Source of the DNA: an uncultured beta proteobacterium
Lineage (GTDB): Bacteria > Pseudomonadota > Gammaproteobacteria > Burkholderiales > Burkholderiaceae_C
Direction of reading: 5' to 3'
NCBI GenBank assembly: GCA_903823025.1
Contig: CAIJRK010000029.1
Span: forward strand, 1-43,000
Length of the DNA stretch: 43,000 bases
Made by a program: the position numbers and the translations under genes. The notes below the pieces were generated by a model. The model was not told where the DNA came from, ran no database searches, and saw nothing but the letters and a program-made list of their open reading frames with translations. Each line of letters starts with the position of its first letter. Position 1 is the stretch's first letter. Of this stretch, positions 10,695 through 19,853 are shown in pieces.

Positions 10695-11508
10695 TGAAGG
10701 CCTCCCGTTGATAGGCAATAGCCTCGCGTGACTGCGGAAAACGTTTCAGTAATTGATCAGCAAGCTGGTGCATCGCCTCTTGATTTTCCAGACGACGCTC
10801 CACTTTGACGCCTAGCCAAAGCGATTCTGCATTGGCTAGTTCACTGTTGTTTAGGCGTCGGATATAAAAACGGGCACGCCCGTAGTCGCCCCGCTGAAAA
10901 AGTAAAGTTGACAAGTTGTAAGCCGTCATTGGATGACCTGCGTCGAACTCATAAGACTTTAAAAGACTGAGTTCAGCTTCAGCGGTTTGGCCCGCACGCA
11001 TCTGGCACAAGCCTTGCGCCCTGAACGTCTTGGCTCTTTCCCCGTATTGTGAGTTTGAAAGTGCTTGAGTGAAAAATTGTTGTGCCTCGGGATAGCGTGC
11101 TTCCTGACACACAAGCCAACCGAGGTTATGAAGAATATTCGGGTCTTGCGGTTGCAAGGCAAGCGCTTTTTTGAAGCTGTCTTCTGCAACCCGAAAGTCA
11201 TTGAGACGCATATAAATCAGGCCTCGCATACTGTAGGCCTCCCCATAACCGGGGTCAGCTGCTAACGACTGTTTAAGCTCATCCAGTGCAATGGTCGTTT
11301 GCCCTCGCTGGAAGTAGCCGACGGCCAATTCAAGCCTAATGCGAGCACGTTTACGGGCTTCTGGCTCGTCGGAGGCTGTCACAATTTCTGCGCTGCTACC
11401 GCTTGGAGTTGCGTACTTTGAAGCACATCCCGTCAACCCTACGATAAGCAAACAGGCATAAAGCAGCCACGACCCGATTTTGAATGATTCTGCGCCTTTC
11501 ATATTCAT
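10687..11508 (-). CDS. pilW: PilW/PilF, type IV pilus biogenesis TPR lipoprotein
   Basis: This outer-membrane lipoprotein acts as pilotin or stability factor for type IV pilus secretin assembly. The 273-residue product has a signal peptide with lipobox LTGC (Cys28) followed by about six tetratricopeptide repeats ([15 protein letters not shown] and [16 protein letters not shown] among them). The ATG overlaps the rlmN stop by four bases. The rlmN-pilW-rodZ-ispG-hisS order is shared by many beta- and gammaproteobacteria. Whether other pilus genes exist cannot be judged from this window. Confidence 0.9.
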   Translation of the reverse strand: MNMKGAESFKIGSWLLYACLLIVGLTGCASKYATPSGSSAEIVTASDEPEARKRARIRLELAVGYFQRGQTTIALDELKQSLAADPGYGEAYSMRGLIYMRLNDFRVAEDSFKKALALQPQDPNILHNLGWLVCQEARYPEAQQFFTQALSNSQYGERAKTFRAQGLCQMRAGQTAEAELSLLKSYEFDAGHPMTAYNLSTLLFQRGDYGRARFYIRRLNNSELANAESLWLGVKVERRLENQEAMHQLADQLLKRFPQSREAIAYQREAFNE

Positions 11509-12653
11509 CCCGCCTTGATCTCCTCGTTAAACGACGTCACTGGCTTTAGCATGACAGTTCGCTGCCGCGCAATGCGCTGGCTAATACCGGTTCGGTCTTT
11601 CACATCGCCTGCTAGTTGACCACATGCGGCGTCAATATCATCACCGCGAGTTTTGCGGATGGTGGTGACAATGCCGGCATCACTCAAAATTTTGGCAAAA
11701 ATCTTAACTTGTTCGGGGGCTGATCGTAGCAAACCCGAGGCGGGAAAAGGATTGAAAGGAATCAAGTTGAACTTGCACCAAACACCACCGGTTGAATGCT
11801 GACGAACCAGACTAACTAGGTGATTGGCATGTTCGGGTTGGTCATTGACGCCGTCCAACATGCAATATTCAAAAGTTATGAAGTCACGTGGCGCGAAGGC
11901 TAAATAGCGGTTGCAAGCAGCCAATAAATCAGCAATAGGGTATTTTTTGTTGAGCGGCACCAAGTTATCTCTTAGCGCATCATCAGGGGCGTGCAGGGAA
12001 ACCGCTAGGGCGACCGGACAATCTTGTGCCAGACGATCCATCATGGGGACAACACCCGATGTAGAAACCGTGACACGGCGCCGCGACAAACCATAGCCAT
12101 GGTCATCCAGTATAACGCGCAGCGCGGGCACCAATTCAGAATAGTTCTGCAGCGGCTCACCCATGCCCATCATGACAACATTAGAAATAATGCGCTCATC
12201 ACGCTTTAAATGTTTGCGCAAAAAGTGCTCTGTAAACCACAGCTGGGCAACAATTTCGCCTGTTTTCAGGTTTCTGCTAAAACCTTGATGACCGGTCGAG
12301 CAAAAACGGCAACCCACCGCACAACCGGCCTGCGACGAGATGCAAAGCGTGCCCCGATCACCTTCAGGAATAAAGACGGCCTCAACAGCATCGCCATGAC
12401 CTACGTCAAACAACCACTTGATCGTGCCGTCTGACGAGATGTGCTCGGACAGCACAGTCAGCGCCGTCACATGCGCCACTCTTTTGAGTTTCTCCCGCAA
12501 AGACTTTGCAAGATCACTCATATCATCAAAATTTGAGGTGCCTTTTTGATGAATCCATCGAAACAGTTGGACTGCACGAAAGCGTTTTTCACCCAGCCGC
12601 TCGCAAAAAGCGGCCAAGCCCTCAAGATCGTAATCGAGCAGGTTGGCCGTCAT
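11505..12653 (-). CDS. rlmN: RlmN, dual-specificity 23S rRNA/tRNA adenine C2-methyltransferase
   Basis: RlmN is a radical-SAM enzyme that methylates A2503 of 23S rRNA and A37 of some tRNAs. The SAM-cluster motif C-x3-C-x2-C is Cys111, Cys115 and Cys118. A second conserved region GMGEPLQNY and the C-terminal [15 protein letters not shown], which holds the catalytic cysteine, are present. The 382-residue length is normal. The start at 12653 lies seven bases after the ndk stop on the same strand. Confidence 0.97.
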   Translation of the reverse strand: MTANLLDYDLEGLAAFCERLGEKRFRAVQLFRWIHQKGTSNFDDMSDLAKSLREKLKRVAHVTALTVLSEHISSDGTIKWLFDVGHGDAVEAVFIPEGDRGTLCISSQAGCAVGCRFCSTGHQGFSRNLKTGEIVAQLWFTEHFLRKHLKRDERIISNVVMMGMGEPLQNYSELVPALRVILDDHGYGLSRRRVTVSTSGVVPMMDRLAQDCPVALAVSLHAPDDALRDNLVPLNKKYPIADLLAACNRYLAFAPRDFITFEYCMLDGVNDQPEHANHLVSLVRQHSTGGVWCKFNLIPFNPFPASGLLRSAPEQVKIFAKILSDAGIVTTIRKTRGDDIDAACGQLAGDVKDRTGISQRIARQRTVMLKPVTSFNEEIKAG

Positions 12654-12660
12654 CGGGGTC

Positions 12661-13086
12661 TTATTGTGCGTACACGTTCATGCCGGGGAAGAAGAAACTA
12701 ATTTCTACAGCAGCGGCATCAACAGCATCGGAACCATGAACAGCATTGGCATCAATGCTGTCAGCGAAATCAGCACGGATAGTGCCGGGAGCGGCTTGTT
12801 TAGGATCGGTGGCACCCATGAGGTCACGGTGCTTCAACACAGCGTTTTCACCTTCTAACGCCTGGATCATGACAGGGCCGGAAATCATGAAATCAACCAG
12901 GTCTTTAAAGAAACCGCGCTCTTTGTGAGCCGAATAGAAAGCTTCGGCTTCGCCGCGTGACAGGCGAACCATTTTGGCTGCAACTATCTTCAGGCCAGCA
13001 GCCTCAAAACGAGTGTAAATTTGACCAATCACGTTTTTAGCAACGGCATCGGGCTTGATAATGGAGAGAGTACGTTCGATAGTCAT
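12661..13086 (-). CDS. ndk: Ndk, nucleoside diphosphate kinase
   Basis: Ndk transfers the gamma phosphate between nucleoside triphosphates and diphosphates through a phosphohistidine. The 141-residue protein begins [14 protein letters not shown] and carries the active-site NAVHGSD with His117. Length and composition are typical. It is the first gene of the ndk-rlmN-pilW-rodZ group; two hairpins lie in the 104-base gap that separates it from rluB. Confidence 0.98.
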   Translation of the reverse strand: MTIERTLSIIKPDAVAKNVIGQIYTRFEAAGLKIVAAKMVRLSRGEAEAFYSAHKERGFFKDLVDFMISGPVMIQALEGENAVLKHRDLMGATDPKQAAPGTIRADFADSIDANAVHGSDAVDAAAVEISFFFPGMNVYAQ

Positions 13087-13113
13087 GAGTTTTTCCTACA
13101 CTTTGTGTTTTAA

Positions 13114-13132
13114 CTTTGCCCGGTGGGCAAAG
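13114..13132 (-). terminator. perfect 8-bp hairpin in the ndk leader
   Basis: CTTTGCCC and GGGCAAAG pair perfectly around a three-base loop. It lies 28 bases upstream of the ndk ATG and downstream of rluB. No strong T run follows, so it may be a second element of the rluB terminator or an RNA structure in the ndk leader. Confidence 0.4.
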
Positions 13133-13145
13133 CCTTAGATTTTAA

Positions 13146-13170
13146 CCCGTACGTTTTGATAAACGACGGG
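13146..13170 (-). terminator. probable rluB terminator hairpin
   Basis: On the transcribed strand CCCGT and ACGGG, with an inner GTTT/AAAC pairing, form a long hairpin 20 bases after the rluB stop. It is followed by TTAAAAT rather than a pure T run. Its position between two genes that are each complete supports a termination role. Confidence 0.45.
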
Positions 13171-13190
13171 CTATAAAAATACTGTTTTTG

Positions 13191-14456
13191 TTAGCGACCT
13201 CGCCCGCCCCTACTTTGTCCGCCACCACCTGAGCCGCCGCGCCGTTGACCTTGATCCTGACGTTGGCGGGTAAAACTATCCGCACCAATATAGCCAAAAG
13301 CCGTTTTCAGCGGATCAGGTTGACCCGCACCCGCTTGCCGATCAGCGAGTGCCTCTTTGTATCTTCGCGGATCTCCAACAACTTTGACACCCGCAGGTGA
13401 GGTCGTGCGTTGTCCGCTGCCCGAACTGCGTGGGCCACCTGTACGCACCGCGCCCCGGCGCTGATTTCTTGGGTTGGGTTCACGCCCCGATACATCGCGT
13501 CGGGAAGCATTCGGGCCTGAAGGTGCGGACTCATCGTCTTGCTCCCTAGTGCTTCGTGTCCCTGCAATTTGCATCAAAGATTTAATGTCACCTTCATCAA
13601 GTTCCATCCAGGCGCCACGTTTCAAGCCACGCGGCAACACCATTGCCCCATACCGAATACGAATCAACCGGCTCACCGCGTGACCGACCGCCTCAAACAT
13701 ACGACGAACTTCACGGTTACGCCCCTCGGAAATCGTAACGCGATACCAACAGTTGGAGCCTTCGCCTCCGCCAACCTCAATAGAACCAAATTGAGCCACG
13801 CCGTCGTCGAGCTTGACGCCATCCAGCAATTTTTGCTTTTCTTCTTTGTTCAAGGCACCCAATACACGCACCGCATATTCCCGCTCCAAACCGAACCGGG
13901 GGTGCATCAAGTTATTGGCCAATTCACCTGAACTGGTAAACAGCAGCAAACCTTCTGTATTCAGATCAAGTCGTCCCACGGATTGCCATTTCCCTTGAAA
14001 CAACTTGGGCAACCGACGAAACACGGTCGGACGATTTTGAGGATCGTCGTGCGTTACGACCTCACCCACGGGCTTGTGATAGGCGATTACACGAGCTGGC
14101 GGCGCTTCAATACGAAATCGAATGGGCTTGCCGTTAACTTTGACATGATCGCCAAACTGAACACGCTGGCCAATGTGCGCAGGCTCATTATTCACCGTGA
14201 TGCGCCCCTCCAGAATTAGCTGCTCCATTTCCAGGCGAGATCCCATGCCTGCTTGTGCAAGAACTTTGTGTAACTTAGGCGTTTCAGCCATCGGCGCCAA
14301 CACTCTTTTTGAAGGCACTAAATCAGCGCTTTCTTCATCTGCGTCAAATTGGCCGGAAATGACGTCTTCAAAACGATTGTCTGTTGTGCCAATGTCTGGC
14401 TGATTCACAGGGTGGGGCAGTGTCTGTGCCGACGTGTCGGCCTTGTTTATGGTCAT
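13191..14456 (-). CDS. rluB: RluB-type 23S rRNA pseudouridine synthase
   Basis: RluB converts U2605 of 23S rRNA to pseudouridine. After an acidic N-terminal extension of about 55 residues comes an S4 RNA-binding domain (about 60-110, LHKVLAQAGMGSR), then the RsuA-type catalytic domain with SVGRLDLNTEGLLLF, which contains the catalytic Asp, and EGRNREVRRMFEAVGH. The 110-residue C-terminal tail is rich in Gly, Arg and Ser and ends in GGGGQSRGGRGR; such tails are common in Burkholderiales members. It follows scpB on the same strand, a widespread pair. Confidence 0.93.
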   Translation of the reverse strand: MTINKADTSAQTLPHPVNQPDIGTTDNRFEDVISGQFDADEESADLVPSKRVLAPMAETPKLHKVLAQAGMGSRLEMEQLILEGRITVNNEPAHIGQRVQFGDHVKVNGKPIRFRIEAPPARVIAYHKPVGEVVTHDDPQNRPTVFRRLPKLFQGKWQSVGRLDLNTEGLLLFTSSGELANNLMHPRFGLEREYAVRVLGALNKEEKQKLLDGVKLDDGVAQFGSIEVGGGEGSNCWYRVTISEGRNREVRRMFEAVGHAVSRLIRIRYGAMVLPRGLKRGAWMELDEGDIKSLMQIAGTRSTREQDDESAPSGPNASRRDVSGREPNPRNQRRGAVRTGGPRSSGSGQRTTSPAGVKVVGDPRRYKEALADRQAGAGQPDPLKTAFGYIGADSFTRQRQDQGQRRGGSGGGGQSRGGRGR

Positions 14457-14518
14457 GGTTGAATTCCCATTAAGAAAAATAAATGACAGCCGTCATCGGT
14501 ATCACCGGTTACAGCTGC

Positions 14519-15145
14519 TTAAGTCGCCACGTCGCTGGCATTTACCGTCGAAGCAATGGGCGGTGATAACACCAGTTCCGCCTGAAGCGGCAATTCACTG
14601 GCATCAAGCGCCGCCATGGCACTGACTTGCTGCTCCGACGTATCAAGCAGCGGCAATTGATTTAGTGACTCAAGTCCCAAATCATCGAGAAAAGATTTAG
14701 TTGTTGCAAAAAGTGCGGGCCGCCCAATGGTTTCCCGGTGACCAATCACCTCAATCCAGCCCCTGTCTTCAAGTTGTTTTATCAGAAGCGCGTTCACAGC
14801 TACGCCCCGAACATCCTCAATATCGCCCCGGGTCACCGGTTGCCGATAGGCAATGATGGCCAGTGTTTCCAGCGTGGCGCGGGTGTAACGCGGTGGCTTC
14901 TCAGGATGTAGGCGATCAAGAAACTCTCTCATTTCAGGTTTGCTTTGAAAGCGCCAACCGCTGGCAACACAAACCAACTCGACACCTCGCGGTGACCACT
15001 CTTGCTGAATCTGCTCTAACAAAATCTTGAGCGTATCAACGCCTAATTCACCGTCAAATAGTGTACGCATATCGCGCAATAGCAAAGGCTGCTGTGCACA
15101 AATCAAGGCCGTTTCCAATACGCGTTTAGCCTCTGCCGTATTCAT
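14519..15145 (-). CDS. scpB: ScpB, condensin (SMC-kleisin) accessory subunit
   Basis: ScpB binds the kleisin ScpA in the SMC chromosome-condensation complex. The protein is made of two winged-helix domains; [31 protein letters not shown] and GRPALFATT are typical ScpB segments within about residues 85-170. It has 208 residues, the last 40 low in complexity. The ATG at 15145 has a GGAG about ten bases upstream. scpA is not in this window. It lies 62 bases upstream of rluB on the same strand. Confidence 0.93.
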   Translation of the reverse strand: MNTAEAKRVLETALICAQQPLLLRDMRTLFDGELGVDTLKILLEQIQQEWSPRGVELVCVASGWRFQSKPEMREFLDRLHPEKPPRYTRATLETLAIIAYRQPVTRGDIEDVRGVAVNALLIKQLEDRGWIEVIGHRETIGRPALFATTKSFLDDLGLESLNQLPLLDTSEQQVSAMAALDASELPLQAELVLSPPIASTVNASDVAT

Positions 15146-15278
15146 CTAAAACTAACTCCGGATTGAAACATAGTCTTGCGACTCCCCCAGTAAACATACC
15201 TTTAGAAGTGCCAAGTCAGTACGATTCTTTGGGGCGCAGGGGGCAAATTGATTAACTTGCAGCGCAGGGGTTTAGCGT

Positions 15279-15304
15279 TTTGCTAAGTCGTTATTTTTAG
15301 CAAA
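15279..15304. repeat. 8-bp inverted repeat downstream of rluD
   Basis: TTTGCTAA and TTAGCAAA pair perfectly around a ten-base loop, starting 10 bases after the rluD stop. There is no T run after it on either strand, so an intrinsic terminator is only a possibility. The rest of the 168-base gap up to scpB shows no gene. Confidence 0.35.
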
Positions 15305-15313
15305 GCCAAAGGG

Positions 15314-16318
15314 CTAATTATAACTTAGGCCCCATTGACTCAGCGCCTGTTTTAAATCATCTGGCAGTACCGATTGAAAAAGCATCGCTTCTTGCGTGAC
15401 AGGATGAATAAACGCCAGTCGACAAGCGTGCAAGGCCTGCCGCTGCAGACCCGCTGCAGCCAGACCACCGTACAAAGTATCCGCCACTAATGGATGACTA
15501 ATAGACGCCATGTGGACGCGAATTTGATGCGTCCGTCCTGTATGCAAGGTACAACGAACCAGGCATCCTTGCGCGCTGTTTTGCAGCAGCTCAATATCGG
15601 TTCTAGCCAGCTTTCCTGCATTTCTCTCCATATCCACAACCGCCATTCGCAGTCGATTACGCGGATCCCTGCCAATAGGTGCGTTGACCTCGCGGGCACG
15701 TGCACCAGTCCAAGGCTGGTGTGCCAGTGCCACGTACTGACGGCTAACCTCGCGCGCTGCAATTAATCGAATGAGCGCATCCATCACCGGGCGCGTTCGG
15801 GCAACGACCATTAACCCACTGGTGTCTTTATCGAGGCGATGGACAATGCCGGCACGCGGCAAATGAACAACCTTTTCATCGTAAGCCAACAGACCATTCA
15901 ATAGCGTACCGCTCCAATTGCCAGGCGCCGGATGAACCACCAGCCCGGCGGGCTTGTTGATCACCATCAAATGCGCGTCTTCATACGCAATATTTAACGC
16001 CATCGCTTCTGGCTTGAAGGCCTGACTTTGGGGTGTCGGGCGTAGCTCAATCGAGCCTGCATCTGCCGCCTTGACGCGAGATGAAGGTTTGCGCACTATG
16101 ACGCCGTTAACAGTCACACCCTCCAAATCAATCAGTTGTTGCAAATAACTACGTGAAAACTCTGGCACCATTTCAACCAACGCACGGTCAAGACGCTGTC
16201 CATGCTGGGCCTCACCGAAAATCAGGTGGCGTAGTTCGACCTCTGACCCCGTGTCCACGCGGTCGTCGGTGTCTTCTGTATCAAGCTCGCTCGATATAAT
16301 CAATTCGGTATTTTTCAA
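15314..16318 (-). CDS. rluD: RluD, 23S rRNA pseudouridine synthase
   Basis: RluD makes three pseudouridines in helix 69 of 23S rRNA. The protein has an acidic start, an S4-like domain (about residues 40-95), and the RluA-family catalytic domain with IVHRLDKDTSGLMVVA, which contains the catalytic Asp, and GRTHQIRVHMASI near the end. The start is a TTG at 16318 with AGGA nine bases upstream; no ATG lies in frame before the conserved region. It is divergent from bamD with only 14 bases between the start codons, and this pairing with bamD is common. Confidence 0.94.
   Translation of the reverse strand: MKNTELIISSELDTEDTDDRVDTGSEVELRHLIFGEAQHGQRLDRALVEMVPEFSRSYLQQLIDLEGVTVNGVIVRKPSSRVKAADAGSIELRPTPQSQAFKPEAMALNIAYEDAHLMVINKPAGLVVHPAPGNWSGTLLNGLLAYDEKVVHLPRAGIVHRLDKDTSGLMVVARTRPVMDALIRLIAAREVSRQYVALAHQPWTGARAREVNAPIGRDPRNRLRMAVVDMERNAGKLARTDIELLQNSAQGCLVRCTLHTGRTHQIRVHMASISHPLVADTLYGGLAAAGLQRQALHACRLAFIHPVTQEAMLFQSVLPDDLKQALSQWGLSYN
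16295..16300 (+). promoter_or_regulatory. candidate bamD -10 box inside rluD codons
   Basis: A perfect TATAAT lies 33 bases upstream of the bamD ATG, inside the first codons of rluD on the other strand. The -35 region 17 bases upstream (near CTTCTG) is weak. With so short an intergenic gap, promoters for both divergent genes must lie within the opposing reading frames. Confidence 0.4.
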
Positions 16319-16332
16319 GAAAGTTGTTCCTC

Positions 16333-17139
16333 ATGCTTCAAGCCAAATTATCGGTTGTCTGCGCCTGGTCGCTGGTAGGTACAACACTGCTGCTGGCAGG
16401 ATGTTCCTCCGTCCCGAAAGACGAGACAGTGTCATGGAGTCCTAACAAAATTTATGCCGAAGCTAAAGATGAGTTGAGTTCAGGCGGCTACGACAGGGCA
16501 GTGGTGCTTTTTGAAAAGCTGGAAGGCCGCGCGGCTGGAACCCCCCTCGCTCAACAAGCCCAGGTTGACAAAGCCTACGCGCATTACAAAGCGGGTGAGT
16601 CGGCGCAAGCCTTGGCCACCCTGGATCGATTTATGAAATTGCATCCTGCCAGTCCCGCACTGGACTACGCGCTGTACCTCAAAGGCATCATTAACTTCAA
16701 TGACGACATGGGTATGTTTTCTTCCATTACCCGTCAAGACTTGGCGGAGCGGGATCAAAAAGCCGCCAGAGAATCTTTTGAGTCGTTTAAAGAACTGGTT
16801 AACCGTTTTCCTGATTCACGTTATACGCCCGATGCCACGCAGCGGATGAATTACATTGTTAACTCACTCGCTCAGTATGAAGTGCATGTGGCACGGTATT
16901 ACTATGCCCGAGGTGCGTATGTCGCGGCAATCAACAGAGCACAAGCTGTTGTCACCGACTTCCAGGGAATGCCCGCTCTGGAAGAAGCCTTGTTCATTAT
17001 TTTCAAGTCTTATGACGCACTCGAAATGGTGCCCTTGCGCGATGATGCTAAACGGGTGCTTGTAAAGAATTATCCAGAAAGCGATTACCTGATTCATGGC
17101 TTCAAAGCCAATTCCGATCCATGGTGGAAGGCTTGGTAA
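16333..17139 (+). CDS. bamD: BamD (ComL), essential outer-membrane assembly lipoprotein
   Basis: BamD is the essential lipoprotein of the BAM complex besides BamA. The 268-residue protein has a signal peptide with lipobox LLAGC (Cys24) and five TPR-like helix pairs; YAEAKDELSSGGYDRAV and FPDSRYTPDATQRM are characteristic. I start at ATG 16333; a TTG three codons upstream is in frame but less likely. bamB lies 10 kb away on the other strand, so the window encodes two BAM lipoproteins. It is followed by a 321-base region without genes. Confidence 0.95.
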   Translation: MLQAKLSVVCAWSLVGTTLLLAGCSSVPKDETVSWSPNKIYAEAKDELSSGGYDRAVVLFEKLEGRAAGTPLAQQAQVDKAYAHYKAGESAQALATLDRFMKLHPASPALDYALYLKGIINFNDDMGMFSSITRQDLAERDQKAARESFESFKELVNRFPDSRYTPDATQRMNYIVNSLAQYEVHVARYYYARGAYVAAINRAQAVVTDFQGMPALEEALFIIFKSYDALEMVPLRDDAKRVLVKNYPESDYLIHGFKANSDPWWKAW

Positions 17140-17256
17140 AGCCACCAAGCTTCACTTCATAATCTGCAGCGGATATCGCGTTGCGATGGTGCCAGGCGTG
17201 CAGCACAACAACTAAATTTCCGAAACAGCAAGGCTCGGAAATATCATTGAAATTAA

Positions 17257-17272
17257 TGGCACAAATCCTGCT
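17257..17272 (+). promoter_or_regulatory. candidate sigma-54 (-24/-12) promoter of the aap operon
   Basis: TGGCAC, five bases, then CTGCT matches the sigma-54 consensus, with GG and GC exactly 12 bases apart. It lies about 190 bases upstream of the aapJ start, in the 321-base gene-free stretch 17140-17460. Upstream a GGTGC half-site near 17188 could be part of an NtrC site, but I do not see a full palindrome. Sigma-54/NtrC control fits a polar amino acid transporter used under nitrogen limitation. The remaining gap is AT rich and holds no other recognisable element. Confidence 0.5.
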
Positions 17273-17460
17273 TTAATTGGTTACATCCAAAGTAAAAATA
17301 GACGCTTATCTTGATTTTTAAATGGATGCCAAGCGTAAACCCTAAAGTTTTCATTTGATATCGGCTGCTAAAGTTAACTGACTTGAAGACGCACTTAAAA
17401 ACGCATGAACTTAAGCATTTTTGCTATTTTCAGTCACCATTTTTAACAGGAATAAAACCC

Positions 17461-18534
17461 ATGAAGCTGAATAAAACTCTCATTTTGGCGGCCATTATGG
17501 CTGCGGTGCTGACGGCGTGTGGCAAAAAAGAAGAGGCCTCAGCTCCCGGCGCAGCAGCGACAGCGACTACGCATACCGGAAAAACCCTAAGCGCCATCAA
17601 AGCGCGCGACCAAGTCGTCTGCGGTGTCAATACGGGCCTGGCTGGCTTTGCCGCCACTGATTCTTCAGGCAAATGGGCTGGACTGGATGTGGACGTTTGC
17701 CGCGCGCTGGCAGCAGCTACTTTGGGCGATGCGGAAAAAGTTAAATATGTACCGTTAAACGCGCAACAGCGCTTTACGGCCCTGCAATCGGGTGAAGTCG
17801 ATGTGCTAGCCCGCAACACCACATTTACCCTGACACGCGATGCCTCGCTGGGCTTGACCTCCACCGTGACCAACTATTACGACGGCCAGGGTTTTCTGGT
17901 GACCGTCAAAAGCAATATCAAAAGCGCCCAGCAACTCAAAGGGCAAACCGTGTGTGTGCAGTCTGGCACCACCACCGAGAAGAACCTGACCGACTACTCC
18001 AAAGCCAATAATCTGGACATCACGCCGGTTGTTTTTGAAAAACTGGAAGCGGCAGAAAGCGCCTATTTCACAGGCCGTTGCATCGCCTACACCACCGACG
18101 TTTCCGGTCTGGCATCCACCCGCAACAAAATTGCCAGCGACCCCAAAGAGCACGTTATTTTGGCGGATTTAATTTCCAAAGAACCTCTCGGCCCGATGGT
18201 TCGTCGGGGTGATGACGACTGGTTTGCCATCGTCAAATGGGTTATGTACGGTCTGCTCGAAGCCGAAGAATATGGCATCACCCAAGCCAATGTAGAGCAA
18301 ATGAAGGCCAGTGATGACCCTGCCGTGCAACGCCTGCTGGGCGGTGGCAATGAAGACACGGGCAAGCTGCTCGGTCTGGACAAAGAGTGGCTGGCTCGCG
18401 CCATTAAAGCCACGGGCAACTACGGTGAGATTTTTGAGCGCAATGTGGGTCCCAACTCAGCCCTTGGCTTGCCGCGTGGTCTGAACAATCAATGGAACAA
18501 AGGCGGTCTGATGTACGCTTATCCAATCCGTTGA
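17461..18534 (+). CDS. aapJ: AapJ-like amino acid ABC transporter substrate-binding protein
   Basis: This periplasmic binding protein captures polar or general L-amino acids for the permease encoded downstream. The 357-residue product has a signal peptide with lipobox LTAC (Cys20), so it is probably lipid-anchored. The SBP family-3 domain follows, with RDQVVCGVNTGLAGFA, GLDVDVCRALAAA, ALQSGEVDVLARN and the AapJ-type C-terminus LPRGLNNQWNKGGLMYAYPIR. The start is ATG 17461 with AGGA nine bases upstream; the open frame extends further but without signal-peptide character. Substrate range (glutamate, aspartate, glutamine or others) cannot be read from the sequence. Confidence 0.93.
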   Translation: MKLNKTLILAAIMAAVLTACGKKEEASAPGAAATATTHTGKTLSAIKARDQVVCGVNTGLAGFAATDSSGKWAGLDVDVCRALAAATLGDAEKVKYVPLNAQQRFTALQSGEVDVLARNTTFTLTRDASLGLTSTVTNYYDGQGFLVTVKSNIKSAQQLKGQTVCVQSGTTTEKNLTDYSKANNLDITPVVFEKLEAAESAYFTGRCIAYTTDVSGLASTRNKIASDPKEHVILADLISKEPLGPMVRRGDDDWFAIVKWVMYGLLEAEEYGITQANVEQMKASDDPAVQRLLGGGNEDTGKLLGLDKEWLARAIKATGNYGEIFERNVGPNSALGLPRGLNNQWNKGGLMYAYPIR

Positions 18535-18557
18535 ATTCACGCTAAAGCCGGTTGATA

Positions 18558-18602
18558 AAAAGCGACGCTCGGTGCAATCCGCTTGTACTGGCCGTCGCTT
18601 TT
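18558..18602 (+). terminator. attenuator-like hairpin between aapJ and aapQ
   Basis: AAAAGCGACG and CGTCGCTTTT form a perfect 10-bp inverted repeat around a 25-base loop, ending in TTTT. Partial terminators at this position are common in ABC operons and would make the binding protein more abundant than the permease subunits. Confidence 0.6.
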
Positions 18603-18658
18603 AAAGTTGGACGCATCTATTTAAACTCGCCATTTTTAGAGCTGAAACAGCACACACC

Positions 18659-19834
18659 ATGACACAGAAGTTTCCCCCCAAAAAGAAAAGCTGGTCTTGG
18701 CGCAGCCGGGCATTCAGAGGTTTGATCTATCAACTGATCGCCATTGGACTTATTTCGGCCGTGGTTTGGTTTCTCGCACACAACACGCTGACCAACATGA
18801 AGGCCCGTGGCATTCAGAGCGGCTTTGATTTTCTGAGTGGCCCGGCCGGGTTTGCCATTGGCGAAAGCCTGTACCCCTTTGATTCGGCCCAACCCTATTG
18901 GCAAGCGTTTTTGGTGGGGCTGACAAACACCTTGCGCGTGGCAATTATGGGCATTATTTTGACGACCGTTCTAGGCACCCTTTTGGGTCTTGGACGGTTT
19001 TCACGCAATGCTTTGGTGCGTGGCATCTGTTATGCCTACGTTGAGTTTTTTCGCAACGTGCCCGTGTTGTTGCAATTGCTGATGTGGTATTTGCTGTTTA
19101 CCGAGTTATTGCCGACGGCGGCTAATGCCTGGACGCTAGGGCCGTTGTTTCTGAGTAAAGGCGGCTTGAGTTTTCCGATTCCGATCTGGCGTATGGGTCA
19201 GTTATGGGCTTTTATCGGCTTGCTGGCGGGCATCGCCTTGGCTTTTTTTTACCGCCAATCGACACAAAAACAATTTGAAATCACGGGACAACTCAAAAGT
19301 ATGTTTTGGGTTCCAGTCGCTATTTGTCTGCTGGCGAGTTTGCTGGGATGGCTGGCAGGCGGCGCACCAACGGCGTTGGAGTTTCCTTTCAAGGGGAAAT
19401 ATTCCATTCAAAACGGCGGCTCGTTGACGCCTGAATTTCTGGCCGTGTTGCTGGGTTTGAGTGTTTACACGGCGGCCTTTGTGGCCGAGGTCGTCCGATC
19501 TGGCATCCAATCGGTGGCCAGCGGACAAGGCGAAGCCGCCGCCGCCCTTGGGTTGAACCACAACCAATCCATGCGACTTGTCATGTTGCCGCAGGCGTTG
19601 CGGGTGATCATTCCGCCCATGACCAATCAGTTTTTGAACCTGACCAAAAATTCATCGTTGGCTGTGGCCATTGGCTACCCCGATGTGGTGTCGATTGCCA
19701 ATACCGCCTTGAACCAGACCGGGCGGGCTGTGGAATGTATTGCCATCATCATGCTGGTGTACCTGAGCACTTCATTGGCGACCTCCTTGCTGATGAACTG
19801 GTACAACAGCCGCGCCGCGATTAAAGAGCGCTGA
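18659..19834 (+). CDS. aapQ: AapQ-like amino acid ABC transporter permease
   Basis: This is the first of two inner-membrane permease subunits. The 391-residue protein has a basic N-terminus, about eight hydrophobic segments, and the HisM/GlnP-type domain in two parts: VGLTNTLRVAIMG near residue 95 and the EAA loop around residue 300 (GQGEAAAALGLNHNQSMRLVMLPQA). Length is typical of the large AapQ type. It lies 124 bases after aapJ, with a hairpin between, and 19 bases before aapM. Confidence 0.94.
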   Translation: MTQKFPPKKKSWSWRSRAFRGLIYQLIAIGLISAVVWFLAHNTLTNMKARGIQSGFDFLSGPAGFAIGESLYPFDSAQPYWQAFLVGLTNTLRVAIMGIILTTVLGTLLGLGRFSRNALVRGICYAYVEFFRNVPVLLQLLMWYLLFTELLPTAANAWTLGPLFLSKGGLSFPIPIWRMGQLWAFIGLLAGIALAFFYRQSTQKQFEITGQLKSMFWVPVAICLLASLLGWLAGGAPTALEFPFKGKYSIQNGGSLTPEFLAVLLGLSVYTAAFVAEVVRSGIQSVASGQGEAAAALGLNHNQSMRLVMLPQALRVIIPPMTNQFLNLTKNSSLAVAIGYPDVVSIANTALNQTGRAVECIAIIMLVYLSTSLATSLLMNWYNSRAAIKER

Positions 19835-19853
19835 AAAACTCAAGGCCAAACCC

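Noticed and set aside
17180..17200. NtrC enhancer upstream of the sigma-54 promoter
   Set aside because: Only a GGTGC half-site is present; the opposite half does not match, so no site is annotated.
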